Assembly (NCBI RefSeq): GCF_009363075.1
Contig: NZ_CP045293.1
Coordinates: forward strand, 2,108,001-2,172,000
Reading direction: 5' to 3'
Length of the DNA: 64,000 nucleotides
Source: Paenibacillus guangzhouensis
Lineage (GTDB): Bacteria; Bacillota; Bacilli; Paenibacillales; Paenibacillaceae
Shown: positions 17,233-26,937 of the stretch, in pieces
Numbering within the stretch: the first letter of the stretch is position 1
Layout: each line of letters opens with the position of its first letter
Notes under the pieces: model-generated
The model's database searches: none
Told to the model about the DNA's origin: nothing
The model's input: the letters and a program-made list of their open reading frames with translations, nothing else
Translations under genes and position numbers: made by a program

Positions 17233-18279
17233 TTACATTTTTATTTCTCTAATTTTCACATTAATCTTAGGAATATAAATACTAGTCTTGCTTTCATATC
17301 CAGAGTCAGTGCCAATAAAAATCCAAAGATCTCCTTTAGCATTTGTCTTTATAATAAATGGGTTGTTTTTGTTAGTGAATGTTTTTAACTCATAGCTATC
17401 GTCATCAGACTTGAGTTTTGCTAAATTACCAAGTAATAATGAATTTTTGCCATCTTCGGATTGATCCCCCTTATCAATATTCATCAAATAAAAGCCTTCC
17501 TTATTTAGCTGGGGTTTAGGTTCTTGCGTTGTTACTCCCGCTTTCACATATACACTTTCCCCTGGCGATCCACCTACTCCTATAAGACCACTACTAGCGT
17601 TTGTAGCTATCTCGAAGTCAAATGTCACACTATAGGTGGTATTTGGTTTTAATTTTGAACCTTTGAGTAAATTTTTCTTCACAAACATAAACAAGTCATC
17701 ACTACGGTTAACACCACTTAAAAAAAGCGCTTTATTCTTATTGTTCAGCTCTTTAGGCATTGGCTTATGAGAATAATTAAGTTGATATATGGATTTGTCT
17801 TGTTCTGGATAATCCGCAAAGCCACCAATCCAACCGTCAGTATTTCCATTTAACTTAGAAGCAATAGTCAATTCTTTTCCTACTAGAAATTCGGATACTA
17901 ATTTTATTTTTGAAACATTTGAATTGTTATTTAAAAGTTCAATCTCCTTCTTAGTTAGTTTTGCTGAAAATCCTTCCATGCCTTTACTATAAGTTAGTTC
18001 TTTATTAATTTTTCCGATATTCTTTTCTAGGGCTGCATACTCTTTTTCATCAACATGTGAATTGAAAGTAACAATACAAGAAAATTTGTCTGAGACTTTC
18101 GCATTTTTTAATTTCGCATACAATTCATTCGAAATATGCATTGGCTGAATAGAAACTTCATCCGAGGATTTTTTCTCAGCAAAAACGAGAGTATTCATAT
18201 CGACGGAAGAAATTATTCCTCCAATTGCAATGGTAGCTGCAAGAGTAATGGCTATTTTTTTTCGATTAAGTAATTTCAT
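17233..18279 (-). CDS. secreted protein with subtilisin-propeptide-like (inhibitor I9) N-domain
   Basis: The 348-residue protein has a signal peptide (KKIAITLAATIAIGGIISS, residues 6-24). Residues about 62-125 (FSCIVTFNSHVDEKEYAAL, then MEGFSAKLTKKEIELLNNN, then VSKIKLV) resemble the I9 domain that acts as chaperone and inhibitor in subtilisin precursors. No subtilase catalytic domain follows. The C-terminal 220 residues are strand-rich (TYSVTFDFEIATNASSGLIGVGG, GDLWIFIGTDSGYE) and not recognised. It may be a free-standing secreted protease inhibitor. AGGAG lies upstream of the ATG. Confidence 0.75.
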   Translation of the reverse strand: MKLLNRKKIAITLAATIAIGGIISSVDMNTLVFAEKKSSDEVSIQPMHISNELYAKLKNAKVSDKFSCIVTFNSHVDEKEYAALEKNIGKINKELTYSKGMEGFSAKLTKKEIELLNNNSNVSKIKLVSEFLVGKELTIASKLNGNTDGWIGGFADYPEQDKSIYQLNYSHKPMPKELNNKNKALFLSGVNRSDDLFMFVKKNLLKGSKLKPNTTYSVTFDFEIATNASSGLIGVGGSPGESVYVKAGVTTQEPKPQLNKEGFYLMNIDKGDQSEDGKNSLLLGNLAKLKSDDDSYELKTFTNKNNPFIIKTNAKGDLWIFIGTDSGYESKTSIYIPKINVKIREIKM

Positions 18280-18384
18280 TAATTTCTCCTACTTTCATTG
18301 TTATTTAAGATTTTGCAATATCCCGATGACTAATATATATACAATGAGCTATTTCTCGGATATTTACATTTAGATAATCGCTTG

Positions 18385-19767
18385 TCAATTCACTTTAAAA
18401 TTAACTTCTGGGTATTTTTCGGACAGCTTTTCTAGGGCCGAAATATTCCCTCCCTGTTTCACATAGAGGTCAAAAAAAGCGAGACTGAATTCATTAATAA
18501 TACGATGAACATAACGCGGATCTTCGCCCGGACTTCGTAATAATGGTGACATCAGATGAAAATCACTGAAGCTTGTATGATCCGTATTAGGAATGATCAA
18601 CGACATGCCGCCACCAGCAAGCGCACATTTTTTGCGATGCTTCTCTTCTATAGAAAATTCATCGGAATCATCTTCACTCATCTCCGCACTCATGAGCAGA
18701 AACGGTTTGCCAATCCCCGATTCTTTAATCTTTGCCCCATATAACGTACCATCCATATCAATGGCTGCATTGATGCGGGAATCTTCCGCCAACATTTGGG
18801 CTGCGGTAGCTCCACCGTAAGAATGCCCGAACATCCCAATTCGAGAGGTATCGATTTTTCCTTTAAAGCGGTCGTCTAACCCCCCTCGGTTAAGCTTCTC
18901 AACTTGATCAAGCACAAAAGCGACATCATCCTTCCATAACTGAATATGGCGGTCTCCATCGGAAAAACCAGTAATATTAGTTGATTGAAAATAAGCGGTT
19001 CGACCATCTGGATAGACGGTAGCCGCAGCATTATAGGCATGGTCGATACATATCACGATATAACCCTGACTCGCTAACTCCTCGACTTCAAACGTGTTTT
19101 GATTACGAAAACCGTTAAAACCATGGGAGAATAACAAAACGGGATATTGTTTCTCCGCATTTGATATCCGGGCTTCTGTGAACGCATTCGTTTTCACCGA
19201 ATCCAAGTGGCTAAAAGTGAATGCGGGGATGGACAAATCTCCTTCCAGCCCCTTTCCAACTTCACGTGCATTGCGGAGATAAGGCTCGCGATTCCCCTCT
19301 CCTTCATCGCCTGCCGGATAATAAATCTGGACCATCAGTTCACGACGATCTCTAGGATCTTTCGTATACGGTTGTTCCCGTTGATGATCTACCCAGTAAA
19401 ACAGCGTTGTCCCGACCATAAACGGTCCGTTTGGCTTTGGAAGTGAGAACATTGGCATGATTGTAGGCAATGCAACCGCAACAGACAAATATATGCACAG
19501 TAACAATGTCTTAACCGTGATCTGTAGCCAATTCCTGACGTTTATTTTCCGTATTTTCAATAGAAAGCACACTGTCAATATAACTGGAGAAAAATATGCC
19601 GGAATCATCTGCCAACGATAGCCTTCAACGGTAAGCTGTACGATAAGCAAACAATAAGCAACTGTCATAGCGATGATAGACCAACGTTTTCTTCCTGTTT
19701 CTGTAAATAATATCCATGCCAGAAGAACGAAATTAACAATTATAAAACCAATCTCCCAAAATCTCAT
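18385..19767 (-). CDS. membrane-anchored alpha/beta hydrolase, PAF-acetylhydrolase-like (paralog 1)
   Basis: About five hydrophobic helices occupy residues 1-125, followed by an extracellular-type alpha/beta hydrolase domain. It shows the nucleophile elbow GMFGHSYGGATAAQ (Ser), the oxyanion region PVLLFSHGFNGFRNQ, an acid candidate in INAAIDMDGTLYG, and a His in PNTDHTSFSDFHLM. Relatives cleave short acyl esters, as in platelet-activating factor acetylhydrolases. The start at 19767 (MRFWEIGF) has AGGTGAGG upstream and matches the paralog at 25127-26506. The TetR gene lies just upstream in the same direction, and GTAC motifs lie in the gap. Confidence 0.9.
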   Translation of the reverse strand: MRFWEIGFIIVNFVLLAWILFTETGRKRWSIIAMTVAYCLLIVQLTVEGYRWQMIPAYFSPVILTVCFLLKIRKINVRNWLQITVKTLLLCIYLSVAVALPTIMPMFSLPKPNGPFMVGTTLFYWVDHQREQPYTKDPRDRRELMVQIYYPAGDEGEGNREPYLRNAREVGKGLEGDLSIPAFTFSHLDSVKTNAFTEARISNAEKQYPVLLFSHGFNGFRNQNTFEVEELASQGYIVICIDHAYNAAATVYPDGRTAYFQSTNITGFSDGDRHIQLWKDDVAFVLDQVEKLNRGGLDDRFKGKIDTSRIGMFGHSYGGATAAQMLAEDSRINAAIDMDGTLYGAKIKESGIGKPFLLMSAEMSEDDSDEFSIEEKHRKKCALAGGGMSLIIPNTDHTSFSDFHLMSPLLRSPGEDPRYVHRIINEFSLAFFDLYVKQGGNISALEKLSEKYPEVNFKVN

Positions 19768-19811
19768 CGATGTCCTCACCTGTCTTCATTTTCATTATCA
19801 AAAATTTATAT

Positions 19812-19878
19812 GTACTACCATTTAGTTTTTTTATCTTGAGTACTTGTACTTTTAGTACTACAAAATTATTTTAAGTAC
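19812..19878. promoter_or_regulatory. GTAC-repeat candidate operator upstream of hydrolase 1
   Basis: Five GTAC words (19812, 19840, 19846, 19855, 19875) lie within 67 bp, including AGTACTTGTACTTTTAGTAC. The same word clusters before the tetR gene and before the paralogous hydrolase, which suggests a shared TetR operator. This is inference from repetition. Confidence 0.45.
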
Positions 19879-19957
19879 AATACTAATATATACGAATAAC
19901 AAGCTGAGAAAAACGGCAACTTGAAGTATTGTTTTTCCCAGCTCTCTCGAAATAAAC

Positions 19958-20515
19958 TTAGTCTTGCTTCACAATTCCATGCAATATGATATCTACTATC
20001 ATTGAAAGAGATTGTTGTACTGTGATTTGACTGGAAGCTATATTACGCTGATCGAAAATCGATGTCATTAACAAATTGAGTGTTTGGATCAATGATGGAA
20101 TATCCATCGGACGAAAATCACCACTGTGGATGCCTTTTTCTATAAGGCTAGTAATTATATCCCACTCGTCATTTATGGCTTGTTCCATTTCCCTCCAACG
20201 TTCTGGGTAGTATCGCCGGAGTTCGACCAGTAATCGTACGTAGCTGTTCTGAAAATCATGAGGTACAATCAAGAGTATACCTTTTAATTTTTCAGGTATG
20301 GTCAAATTTGAATCTTGGATAACTTCACGGAAACGTCTTTCGGTTTCTTCGTTTACTTGCTGTATCACATAACCTATAAGTTCATCCTTGGACGGAAAAT
20401 GCTCATATAGTGTGCTTTTGCTTACACCTAAATCATGTGCTAAATCACTCATTGTAAATTTAATCCCTTTTTCATGAAATAGTACGATAGCAGTTTTGGC
20501 AATCCGTTCTTTCAT
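19958..20515 (-). CDS. TetR/AcrR family transcriptional regulator
   Basis: The N-terminal 55 residues contain the TetR helix-turn-helix (RIAKTAIVLFHEKGIKFT, DLAHDLGVSKSTLYEHFPSKDELIGYVI). The rest is a helical ligand domain with little family signal. I chose the ATG at 20515 because GAGGTG lies eight bases upstream. It is encoded upstream of and in line with the first hydrolase. The shared GTAC motifs suggest it controls itself and both hydrolases; the ligand is unknown. Confidence 0.9.
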   Translation of the reverse strand: MKERIAKTAIVLFHEKGIKFTMSDLAHDLGVSKSTLYEHFPSKDELIGYVIQQVNEETERRFREVIQDSNLTIPEKLKGILLIVPHDFQNSYVRLLVELRRYYPERWREMEQAINDEWDIITSLIEKGIHSGDFRPMDIPSLIQTLNLLMTSIFDQRNIASSQITVQQSLSMIVDIILHGIVKQD

Positions 20516-20544
20516 CTCTATTTCACCTCTCAAAATAAGATCAC

Positions 20545-20590
20545 ACGATAGTACCGATAGATACCTTGCAGTACTCTGGGTACAATTTTA
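20545..20590. promoter_or_regulatory. GTAC-repeat candidate operator upstream of tetR
   Basis: GTAC at 20551, 20571 and 20580 with ATAGTACCGATAGATACC resembles the motifs near both hydrolases. The remaining DNA to 20947 holds no gene that I can support. Confidence 0.4.
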
Positions 20591-20947
20591 GTGTAACTCT
20601 TTATCTCTTTGAGGTCAAATGTGGCTGAGATTTGCAACAACATATAGGTTAGACGTTTTCAGCAATATATACTGCAGTCAAAAAATTTGAATTGACCCAT
20701 TGTAAAACCTAACATAACAAGAGAAAACCATTTACATATATCTGAGAGAATTGTTAGCCTTTCAATTCTTTCACCATAATACGGTTGCCAAAAAGCTATA
20801 ATTATAGATAAGGCTATTAACATGGGTGTTTGATCTGAAGTGTAACGATGAACAGAATGCAGCTCCGGCTAATGATATGATTAAGCCACATTAGGAGGAC
20901 AGATTATACTAAACCCCATGCATAGAAATTTTATGAGTCGTAAGAGG

Positions 20948-22978
20948 TTACTCCTCACTGCTAAGTTTAAATTGATTAATGTTCTCTTTAAGGTTGTTGG
21001 CTGTTTTAACGACAGATGTAACTGTCTCTCCAAGTTTAGATACAGACCCCTTCTGGGTTTCTGCTGCCAGCATCATAGAATTCGCCTCCTGAGATGTAGC
21101 ATAAGAGATTCCAGTCAAAGATTCTACAGATGCGCTGATTTCCTCAGAACTTGCAGCAAGTTCTTCTGATACACTACTTAATTGTTGGATCTCATCATTT
21201 AATAGGTTCATGTTATTTACGATATCAGTGAACAAGTCTTTTACGTCATGGATGAGATTTACACCATTATCTACCTCAGCTTTCACTCGAAGTACAGAGG
21301 TAGAAGATGCTTCAACATCTTTAGTAATGTTAGAGATGACTGTTAATATTTCTTCTGCTGCCGTCTGAGTTTGTTCAGACAACTTTTTAACTTCAATAGC
21401 TACTACTTCAAATCCTCTGCCATGTTCTCCAGCACGTGCAGCTTCGAGACTGGCATTTAAAGATAATAAGTTCGTTTGACTAGTAATATTAGAGATAACC
21501 GAGGCAAGGCTGTTGATATTCGAAGTGCGGTCTACTAAAGTACCTATATGTTCCATTAGATTTGACAGGGATGAAGAAATGTCACTCATTTGGTTTACGG
21601 TATTCCCAACTGCCTCGACACCTTGAGCGGCTTTGTAATTGGTAATGCTCGAAAGACTTCCGATTTCAATTGCACTGTTAGCTACTTCAGAGATACCGGT
21701 TGCATTAGCTTGTAATGCAGTAGACACCTCAGACGCACTATCTTTCTGTGTATTAGAAGACTCCGCAACACTATAACATGAATCCGAAATTATATCAGCT
21801 GATTGGTTAACTGCCTCTGTTTCAGTACTCAGAATATCCGTAACTCTGTTAAGAGTATTAACACTTCCATTAATCTCATGTCTTAGAACTTTCAAACGCT
21901 CTAGAAGAGATGAATAGGTTACGGAAAGCTCCCCTATTTCATCCTTGGAGTTTATAATCATTTTATCAACAGTAAGATCCCCCTTTGCTAGTCTTTGAAG
22001 TTTAGATGAAATCGAACGCAATGGAATAGCGAGGGTCAATTGAATTCTTAAAGAAAAGATCAACGCTAAAACCATTGTCACAATAATCATGGTCATTGTT
22101 ATAATGATAGTATTTCTAGTAAGGGAAGAAAGCTCAGAATCATAAAGTACTCCCACTGCTTTCCAACCAGTCAATTCATTTGTAACGAAGTACAATGTTG
22201 CATCTTTACCATTTACTTTAGTGTCGATATTTCCGTGCTTAGAGTTAAGTTTCTGATAGTCATCCCCAATTAACTCTTCACCTGCTTTAATACTTGGATG
22301 CGCTAGGATTTTATTGTGGTCATCAAGGATATACGTGTATCCTTCTTCACCAATATTCATTTCATTAGCTACACTCGTAAGGTATTTAGATAGCAACAGG
22401 TTAACACACATGACCGCTTTGCCGTCATCAGTTGTTTTAGAAATAGATACCACAGTATTCTGAGATTCTAATGAAAAATATGGTTCTGATATTACCACGC
22501 TCCCTTTATTCTCAATAGCTTTGGTATACCACTCGTGCTTACGTGCATCGTAATCTTTTGCAAATTTTCTTTGTGGTTCCATGACAAAAGATCCATCTAT
22601 TGCTACGAGCGAGATAACCTCTGTATCATCTTCGTGTACTGATTTAAACCGCTTGAAGAAAGATTGAATTTCTGGATTAGATGCCATATTAAGAGTAGGG
22701 TTCTGCACTAGTCCCTGATACATTTCTGGTTTAATTGATCTGGTTAGGATATCAATATCTTTCATAATAGGTTCTACAACTCGATCAATAAGAATATTCA
22801 AGCCGTGAACCTGTTTTTTAGCTGACTGTTCAATTTCATAAGATATTGCAGATTTAGATGTAGTATAAGATAGGAATCCTATTAAACAGCTTGGCAGTAA
22901 AACCATAAGCATAAAAATCAAAAATAACTTTCTACCAATACCTCGCCTAGTCAAAACACTAGTCATATTCTTTAACAT
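20948..22978 (-). CDS. methyl-accepting chemotaxis protein with dCache sensor
   Basis: The 676-residue chemoreceptor has a first membrane helix (about residues 17-38), an extracytoplasmic dCache-type sensor (about 40-275; [25 protein letters not shown] is typical), a second membrane helix (about 288-310), a HAMP domain ([19 protein letters not shown]) and the signalling domain with the conserved tip [21 protein letters not shown]. It would pass ligand binding to CheA/CheW; amino acids or other small ligands are usual for dCache. CGGAGG precedes the ATG. It is a lone gene without other chemotaxis genes nearby. Confidence 0.95.
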   Translation of the reverse strand: MLKNMTSVLTRRGIGRKLFLIFMLMVLLPSCLIGFLSYTTSKSAISYEIEQSAKKQVHGLNILIDRVVEPIMKDIDILTRSIKPEMYQGLVQNPTLNMASNPEIQSFFKRFKSVHEDDTEVISLVAIDGSFVMEPQRKFAKDYDARKHEWYTKAIENKGSVVISEPYFSLESQNTVVSISKTTDDGKAVMCVNLLLSKYLTSVANEMNIGEEGYTYILDDHNKILAHPSIKAGEELIGDDYQKLNSKHGNIDTKVNGKDATLYFVTNELTGWKAVGVLYDSELSSLTRNTIIITMTMIIVTMVLALIFSLRIQLTLAIPLRSISSKLQRLAKGDLTVDKMIINSKDEIGELSVTYSSLLERLKVLRHEINGSVNTLNRVTDILSTETEAVNQSADIISDSCYSVAESSNTQKDSASEVSTALQANATGISEVANSAIEIGSLSSITNYKAAQGVEAVGNTVNQMSDISSSLSNLMEHIGTLVDRTSNINSLASVISNITSQTNLLSLNASLEAARAGEHGRGFEVVAIEVKKLSEQTQTAAEEILTVISNITKDVEASSTSVLRVKAEVDNGVNLIHDVKDLFTDIVNNMNLLNDEIQQLSSVSEELAASSEEISASVESLTGISYATSQEANSMMLAAETQKGSVSKLGETVTSVVKTANNLKENINQFKLSSEE

Positions 22979-23410
22979 CTTGATACCTCCGAATGTTAAT
23001 CTTGATGAAGTTTTTTCTATTTCGATAGAAAAGCAACGCTGGACATTTTGCCGGAACAGTCACTTTATGAACTAAAATCTAATTTATTTTGTTTAATCAA
23101 ATCAGCCATTCGTTTCTCCATGAGAGGAATAAATGGCTGTTTTCGGTGGATGATTTTTATTGAAAAAAGTTCATCTCGCTTGAAGAATTAGCCGCCTCAA
23201 TGTAGCGCTATTTAGAAAATCCCATGATGGCTAACTAGTACTTTCAACTCCAGGAGGCTGGCTCTGGCGTTACTATCCTTAGCATTGACTAAAGGGATAT
23301 GCCTTCATCTTATCTCTAGGTCAGTAGATCATATTTCTTTTTCCGGGCTCTAACCTAAACGTAAATTTCTTTACTAGTCTTGTTGCTCTGATGAAATTCC
23401 TTCGTTTGAA
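22979..23410. other. intergenic stretch without a recognisable gene
   Basis: 432 bp between the chemoreceptor start and the aminopeptidase stop. An inverted repeat CAGCCATT/AATGGCTG at about 23103-23133 is the only structure seen; it could serve as a weak terminator. Confidence 0.45.
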
Positions 23411-24517
23411 CTATTTTAGATTTTCGGGGTTTAGCTTTTCCAGTTCTAGAACCACGAAACGTCCGTCTTTTCGGATTAGTCGATCATCAAACCAAATCTC
23501 TCCTCCACCATACTCTGAGCGTTGGATCATCACCATGTCCCAGTGGATTGCTGATTCATTCCCATTGGATGCATTATCGTAGCATCGCCCCGGTGTGAAA
23601 TGAAAGCTACCTTCGATTTTCTCATCGAACAAAATATCCTGCATTGGTTCCCTAATTACTGGATTTACTCCTATTGCAAATTCCCCTATATAACGTGCAC
23701 CTTCATCCATATCTAAGATTTTGTTTAACCTCTCAGTATTGTTTGCTGTCGCATTGATGATTTTCCCGTCTTTAAACTCCAATCGAACGTTTTCGAAGGT
23801 AAATCCCTGGTATGGCGAAGGTATGTTAAATGTGATAACACCATTCACTGAATTACGAACCGGAGCGGTATATACTTCTCCATCCGGAATATTGTTTACA
23901 CCAGCACATGGTATTGCCGGGATATCTTTAATCGAAAAAGTAAGCTCCGTACCTGGCCCTTGGATTTTAACGCGGTCTGTCTTCTCCATCAAATCTTTCA
24001 AAGATTCCATGGCAATTGCCATTTTACCATAGTTCACGTTGCAAACATCAAAATAGAAGTTTTCAAACGCTTCTGTACTCATACTTGTCAGCTGTGCCAT
24101 AGATGGAGTCGGATAACGTAAGTAGATCCATTTTGATTTCAGAAACTTCTTCATAGTAGGTTGGTAATGTAAAGAAAACAGCTGCATTTTGTCATTGGGT
24201 ACATCTGACATCTCGTAGATGTTCTGCCCACCATCGATAATAATACAAGCTTGCATTTTTTGGATCTGATATTTATCAACATCAGCCCAGGTCTTAAACT
24301 GTTCTTCCGTCCCTTCTAATAAAAGCTGTCGACGTACAGAGATATCGTGCAGATTTACGAATGGGTTCCCACCTACTCTCTGCACGGCTTTGACAAGTTC
24401 TTTTGCTAATAATGTATCGATTCCAGTTGAATCTATTAATACATTGTCGCCCTTTTGCACATTTGTAGAATAGTTTACGAGCATATCAGCTAAATCCGTA
24501 AGTCGTTGATCGAACAT
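23411..24517 (-). CDS. M29 family aminopeptidase (AmpS/AmpT type)
   Basis: Cytosolic metallo-aminopeptidases of this family use two metal ions held by Glu, Glu, His, Tyr, His and Asp. Matching segments are NIPDGEVYTAP (Glu), GARYIGEFAIG (Glu), FHFTPGRCY (His) and SAIHWDMV (His, Asp). The length of 368 residues is slightly below the usual 410 because the N-terminal region is compact. GGAGAGG lies upstream of the ATG. It releases N-terminal residues from peptides. Its neighbours, the chemoreceptor and the Asp23 pseudogene, give no operon context. Confidence 0.92.
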   Translation of the reverse strand: MFDQRLTDLADMLVNYSTNVQKGDNVLIDSTGIDTLLAKELVKAVQRVGGNPFVNLHDISVRRQLLLEGTEEQFKTWADVDKYQIQKMQACIIIDGGQNIYEMSDVPNDKMQLFSLHYQPTMKKFLKSKWIYLRYPTPSMAQLTSMSTEAFENFYFDVCNVNYGKMAIAMESLKDLMEKTDRVKIQGPGTELTFSIKDIPAIPCAGVNNIPDGEVYTAPVRNSVNGVITFNIPSPYQGFTFENVRLEFKDGKIINATANNTERLNKILDMDEGARYIGEFAIGVNPVIREPMQDILFDEKIEGSFHFTPGRCYDNASNGNESAIHWDMVMIQRSEYGGGEIWFDDRLIRKDGRFVVLELEKLNPENLK

Positions 24518-24632
24518 ACATTAACACCTCTCCTATCGGTTTTTAGAATAAAGAAGAAGGAAACTATATCAAGTCTTCTCCCCTATTGGTATTTGGTGTT
24601 CACATGTTAGTAATAATCGATGTTGCATGTTT

Positions 24633-25025
24633 TCATATAAGTACCAACCTGCTGATCCGTCGAATTTCCTTCGACTCTTCATCTTTGATAGAAATTCCCT
24701 CTACCTTTACATTAATCTCTATAGCGCAAGTCCTGTCATTTTTTGAACCGCCTCACGGATGTTTAGCTATAATTTATGACACACTTCATGAATTTACATA
24801 CCGTACACGACAATAACTCGCAAGTCTATAACGACTTCAAACTCACGACGGACACACCCTTTTGCATGTTCTTCCACTCAACACCTTCATACAGTCATCC
24901 GATAGTCCACCTGACATAGCAGCAATCCCTGGAGTTTCAAGCGCAGCAAGGCCAGCTATTGTGGCAACGACATCATCGGATATCTGAATGCTCCCTCCTT
25001 GCTTGTTCAATTGTGTCTCAACCAT
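24633..25025 (-). pseudogene. Asp23/Gls24 family envelope stress protein, decayed
   Basis: The 5' part, MVETQLNKQGGSIQISDDVV then IAGLAALETPGIAAMSGGL, is the conserved start of Asp23 proteins, with a good ribosome binding site (AAAGGGA). After CKR a frame change leads to FEVVIDLRVIVVYGM, then an in-frame stop, IHEVCHKL, another stop, NIREAVQKMTGLA, and finally INVKVEGISIKDEE. The order of blocks matches the whole family, so the gene is complete in outline but broken by at least one frameshift and three stops. Confidence 0.85.
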
Positions 25026-25126
25026 AGTTATTTCCCTTTCTGTCACTCCCGGTTTTTAACCCCCTGACTCCAAATGTGTTTTGATGGCTAAACCCTCAAA
25101 ACCTAAATATTTTGGAAAAACCATCG

Positions 25127-26506
25127 TCAGTTCACTTTAAAATTAACTTCCGGGTATTTTAGAGCCAGCCTTTCTAAGGATGAGCTGTCGCCTGTCTGTT
25201 TCACATAATGATCAAAGAAAGCAAGACTGAATTCGTTAACGATACGATGAACTGAACGTGGATCTTCGCCTGGGCTTCGCAATAAAGGTGAGATCAAATG
25301 AAAATCAGTGAAGCTCATATGATCAGTGTGAGGGATGACCATCGACATGCCACCACCGGCAAGAGCACGTTCATTTCGGACTTTTATTAGCATGGGATCT
25401 TCAAGGGGATCATCGAGTATCTCTGCACTCATTGACAGATATGGTTTGCCGATTCCTGTATCTGGCACATTTGAGCCATATAACAGTCCGTCCATATTAA
25501 TGGCTGCTTTGATGCGGGTGTCTTCCACAAGCATTTGCGCAGCGGTAGCTCCACCATAAGAATGGCCAAACATTCCGATTCGAGAGGTGTCAATCCTTCC
25601 TATAAAGCGGTTGTCTTCATCGCCTCGGTTAAGTTTCTCCACTTGATCTAACACAAAAGCGGTATCTTCCTGCCATAATTTGATATGCCGATCTCTTTCG
25701 GAAATATCAGACATATTGGTTGACTGAAAGTATGCGGTACGACCGTCTGGATATACTGTAGCAGCTGCATCATAGGCATGATCAATGCATAAGACGATAT
25801 AACCTTGACTTGCTAACTCCTCAACCTCAAATGTGTTCTGATTGCGAAAACCATTTAAACCGTGAGAGAAGATCAATACGGGATAACGACTCTCGGAGTC
25901 TGATAGCCGGGCTTCTGTGATTGCATTCGATTTCACCAAATTTAGATGGCCTAGTACGAAGGCCGGGACGGACAAATCTTCTTCTACGCCCTTTGCGATC
26001 TCATGAGCGTTGCGGATAAATGGCTCGCGATTTCCCTCGCCACTATCACCTGCAGGATAATAAACCTGTACCATTAGCTCACGCCGGTCGTTCGGATCTT
26101 TAGTAAAAAGTTCCTCCCTTCGATCATCAACCCAATGATACAGCATCGTGCCGACCATAAATGGTCCGTTCGGTTTATTGAATAATGATACAGGCATGAG
26201 TGCAGGCATCGTGACCGATACAGACAAATAAATAACAAGCAGTAAAGTACGAACTGTGATTGTAAATCTGCTTCTAGGACTCTCTTTCCTACTGGCCAAT
26301 AAATAGCATATTGTCAATATAACTGAGGACAAATAAGCCGGAATCATCTGCCAACGAAAGCCTTCAGTAATAAGCTGTATGATAAGCACACCATAGGCTA
26401 CCGCCAAGGTGACGACCAACCATCGTTTAGTCTTACAACCTGAAAATAGTGTCCATCCCAAAAGAACGAAATTAATAAATATTAATCCTACTTCCCAAAA
26501 TCTCAT
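25127..26506 (-). CDS. membrane-anchored alpha/beta hydrolase, PAF-acetylhydrolase-like (paralog 2)
   Basis: This 459-residue protein matches the product of 18385-19767 along its full length, with the same membrane-helix region and the blocks YPVLIFSHGLNGFRNQNTF, GMFGHSYGGATAAQML and PHTDHMSFTDFHL. The two are paralogs from a duplication, now diverged mainly in the membrane part. The ATG has AGGTGGGAG upstream. GTAC motifs before it match those before the other copy and before tetR, suggesting joint control. The substrate is not known. Confidence 0.9.
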   Translation of the reverse strand: MRFWEVGLIFINFVLLGWTLFSGCKTKRWLVVTLAVAYGVLIIQLITEGFRWQMIPAYLSSVILTICYLLASRKESPRSRFTITVRTLLLVIYLSVSVTMPALMPVSLFNKPNGPFMVGTMLYHWVDDRREELFTKDPNDRRELMVQVYYPAGDSGEGNREPFIRNAHEIAKGVEEDLSVPAFVLGHLNLVKSNAITEARLSDSESRYPVLIFSHGLNGFRNQNTFEVEELASQGYIVLCIDHAYDAAATVYPDGRTAYFQSTNMSDISERDRHIKLWQEDTAFVLDQVEKLNRGDEDNRFIGRIDTSRIGMFGHSYGGATAAQMLVEDTRIKAAINMDGLLYGSNVPDTGIGKPYLSMSAEILDDPLEDPMLIKVRNERALAGGGMSMVIPHTDHMSFTDFHLISPLLRSPGEDPRSVHRIVNEFSLAFFDHYVKQTGDSSSLERLALKYPEVNFKVN

Positions 26507-26615
26507 CGGATGCTCCCACCTTTCTGCATTTTCATTATCAAAGGTATGTCGTTATTTAAGAAACAAATTAAAGTTAATGCCATTCGTCTTCTCCTCTACA
26601 TAATTTCCATGAACT

Positions 26616-26645
26616 TTAAGTACCGTAAAAGTTTTTTTGGTACCA
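26616..26645. promoter_or_regulatory. GTAC-repeat candidate operator upstream of hydrolase 2
   Basis: AAGTACCGTAAAAG followed by TTGGTACC (GTAC at 26620 and 26640) forms an imperfect inverted pair at a plausible promoter distance. It is similar to the motifs near tetR and hydrolase 1. Confidence 0.4.
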
Positions 26646-26937
26646 AGAATTGATTATATCATAAAATAGCTTTATGTGAAGTTTACCAATACAGAAAACT
26701 AAGAAGAAGAAAAACAGATAGTTCTCGTACTTCTTAGTTTTTATGAATGGATTTGCTATATTTCGAACTTAATCATTTTTCGAAAATTCGCCTCATTGAG
26801 CGACATGCCTCATGCCTTGCATGTACGTTATCTTTGGATAAATGAATGACTCCTCACTTATGATTTAAAAGATAAAGATAATAAAAAAGCAACGCAGGAA
26901 TATCAGCTTCGAACCGCTGCTCATATTCTTTTACAAT
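26646..26937. other. intergenic stretch without a recognisable gene
   Basis: AT-rich DNA between the second hydrolase promoter and the sensor kinase stop. No gene or clear terminator is visible. Confidence 0.4.
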
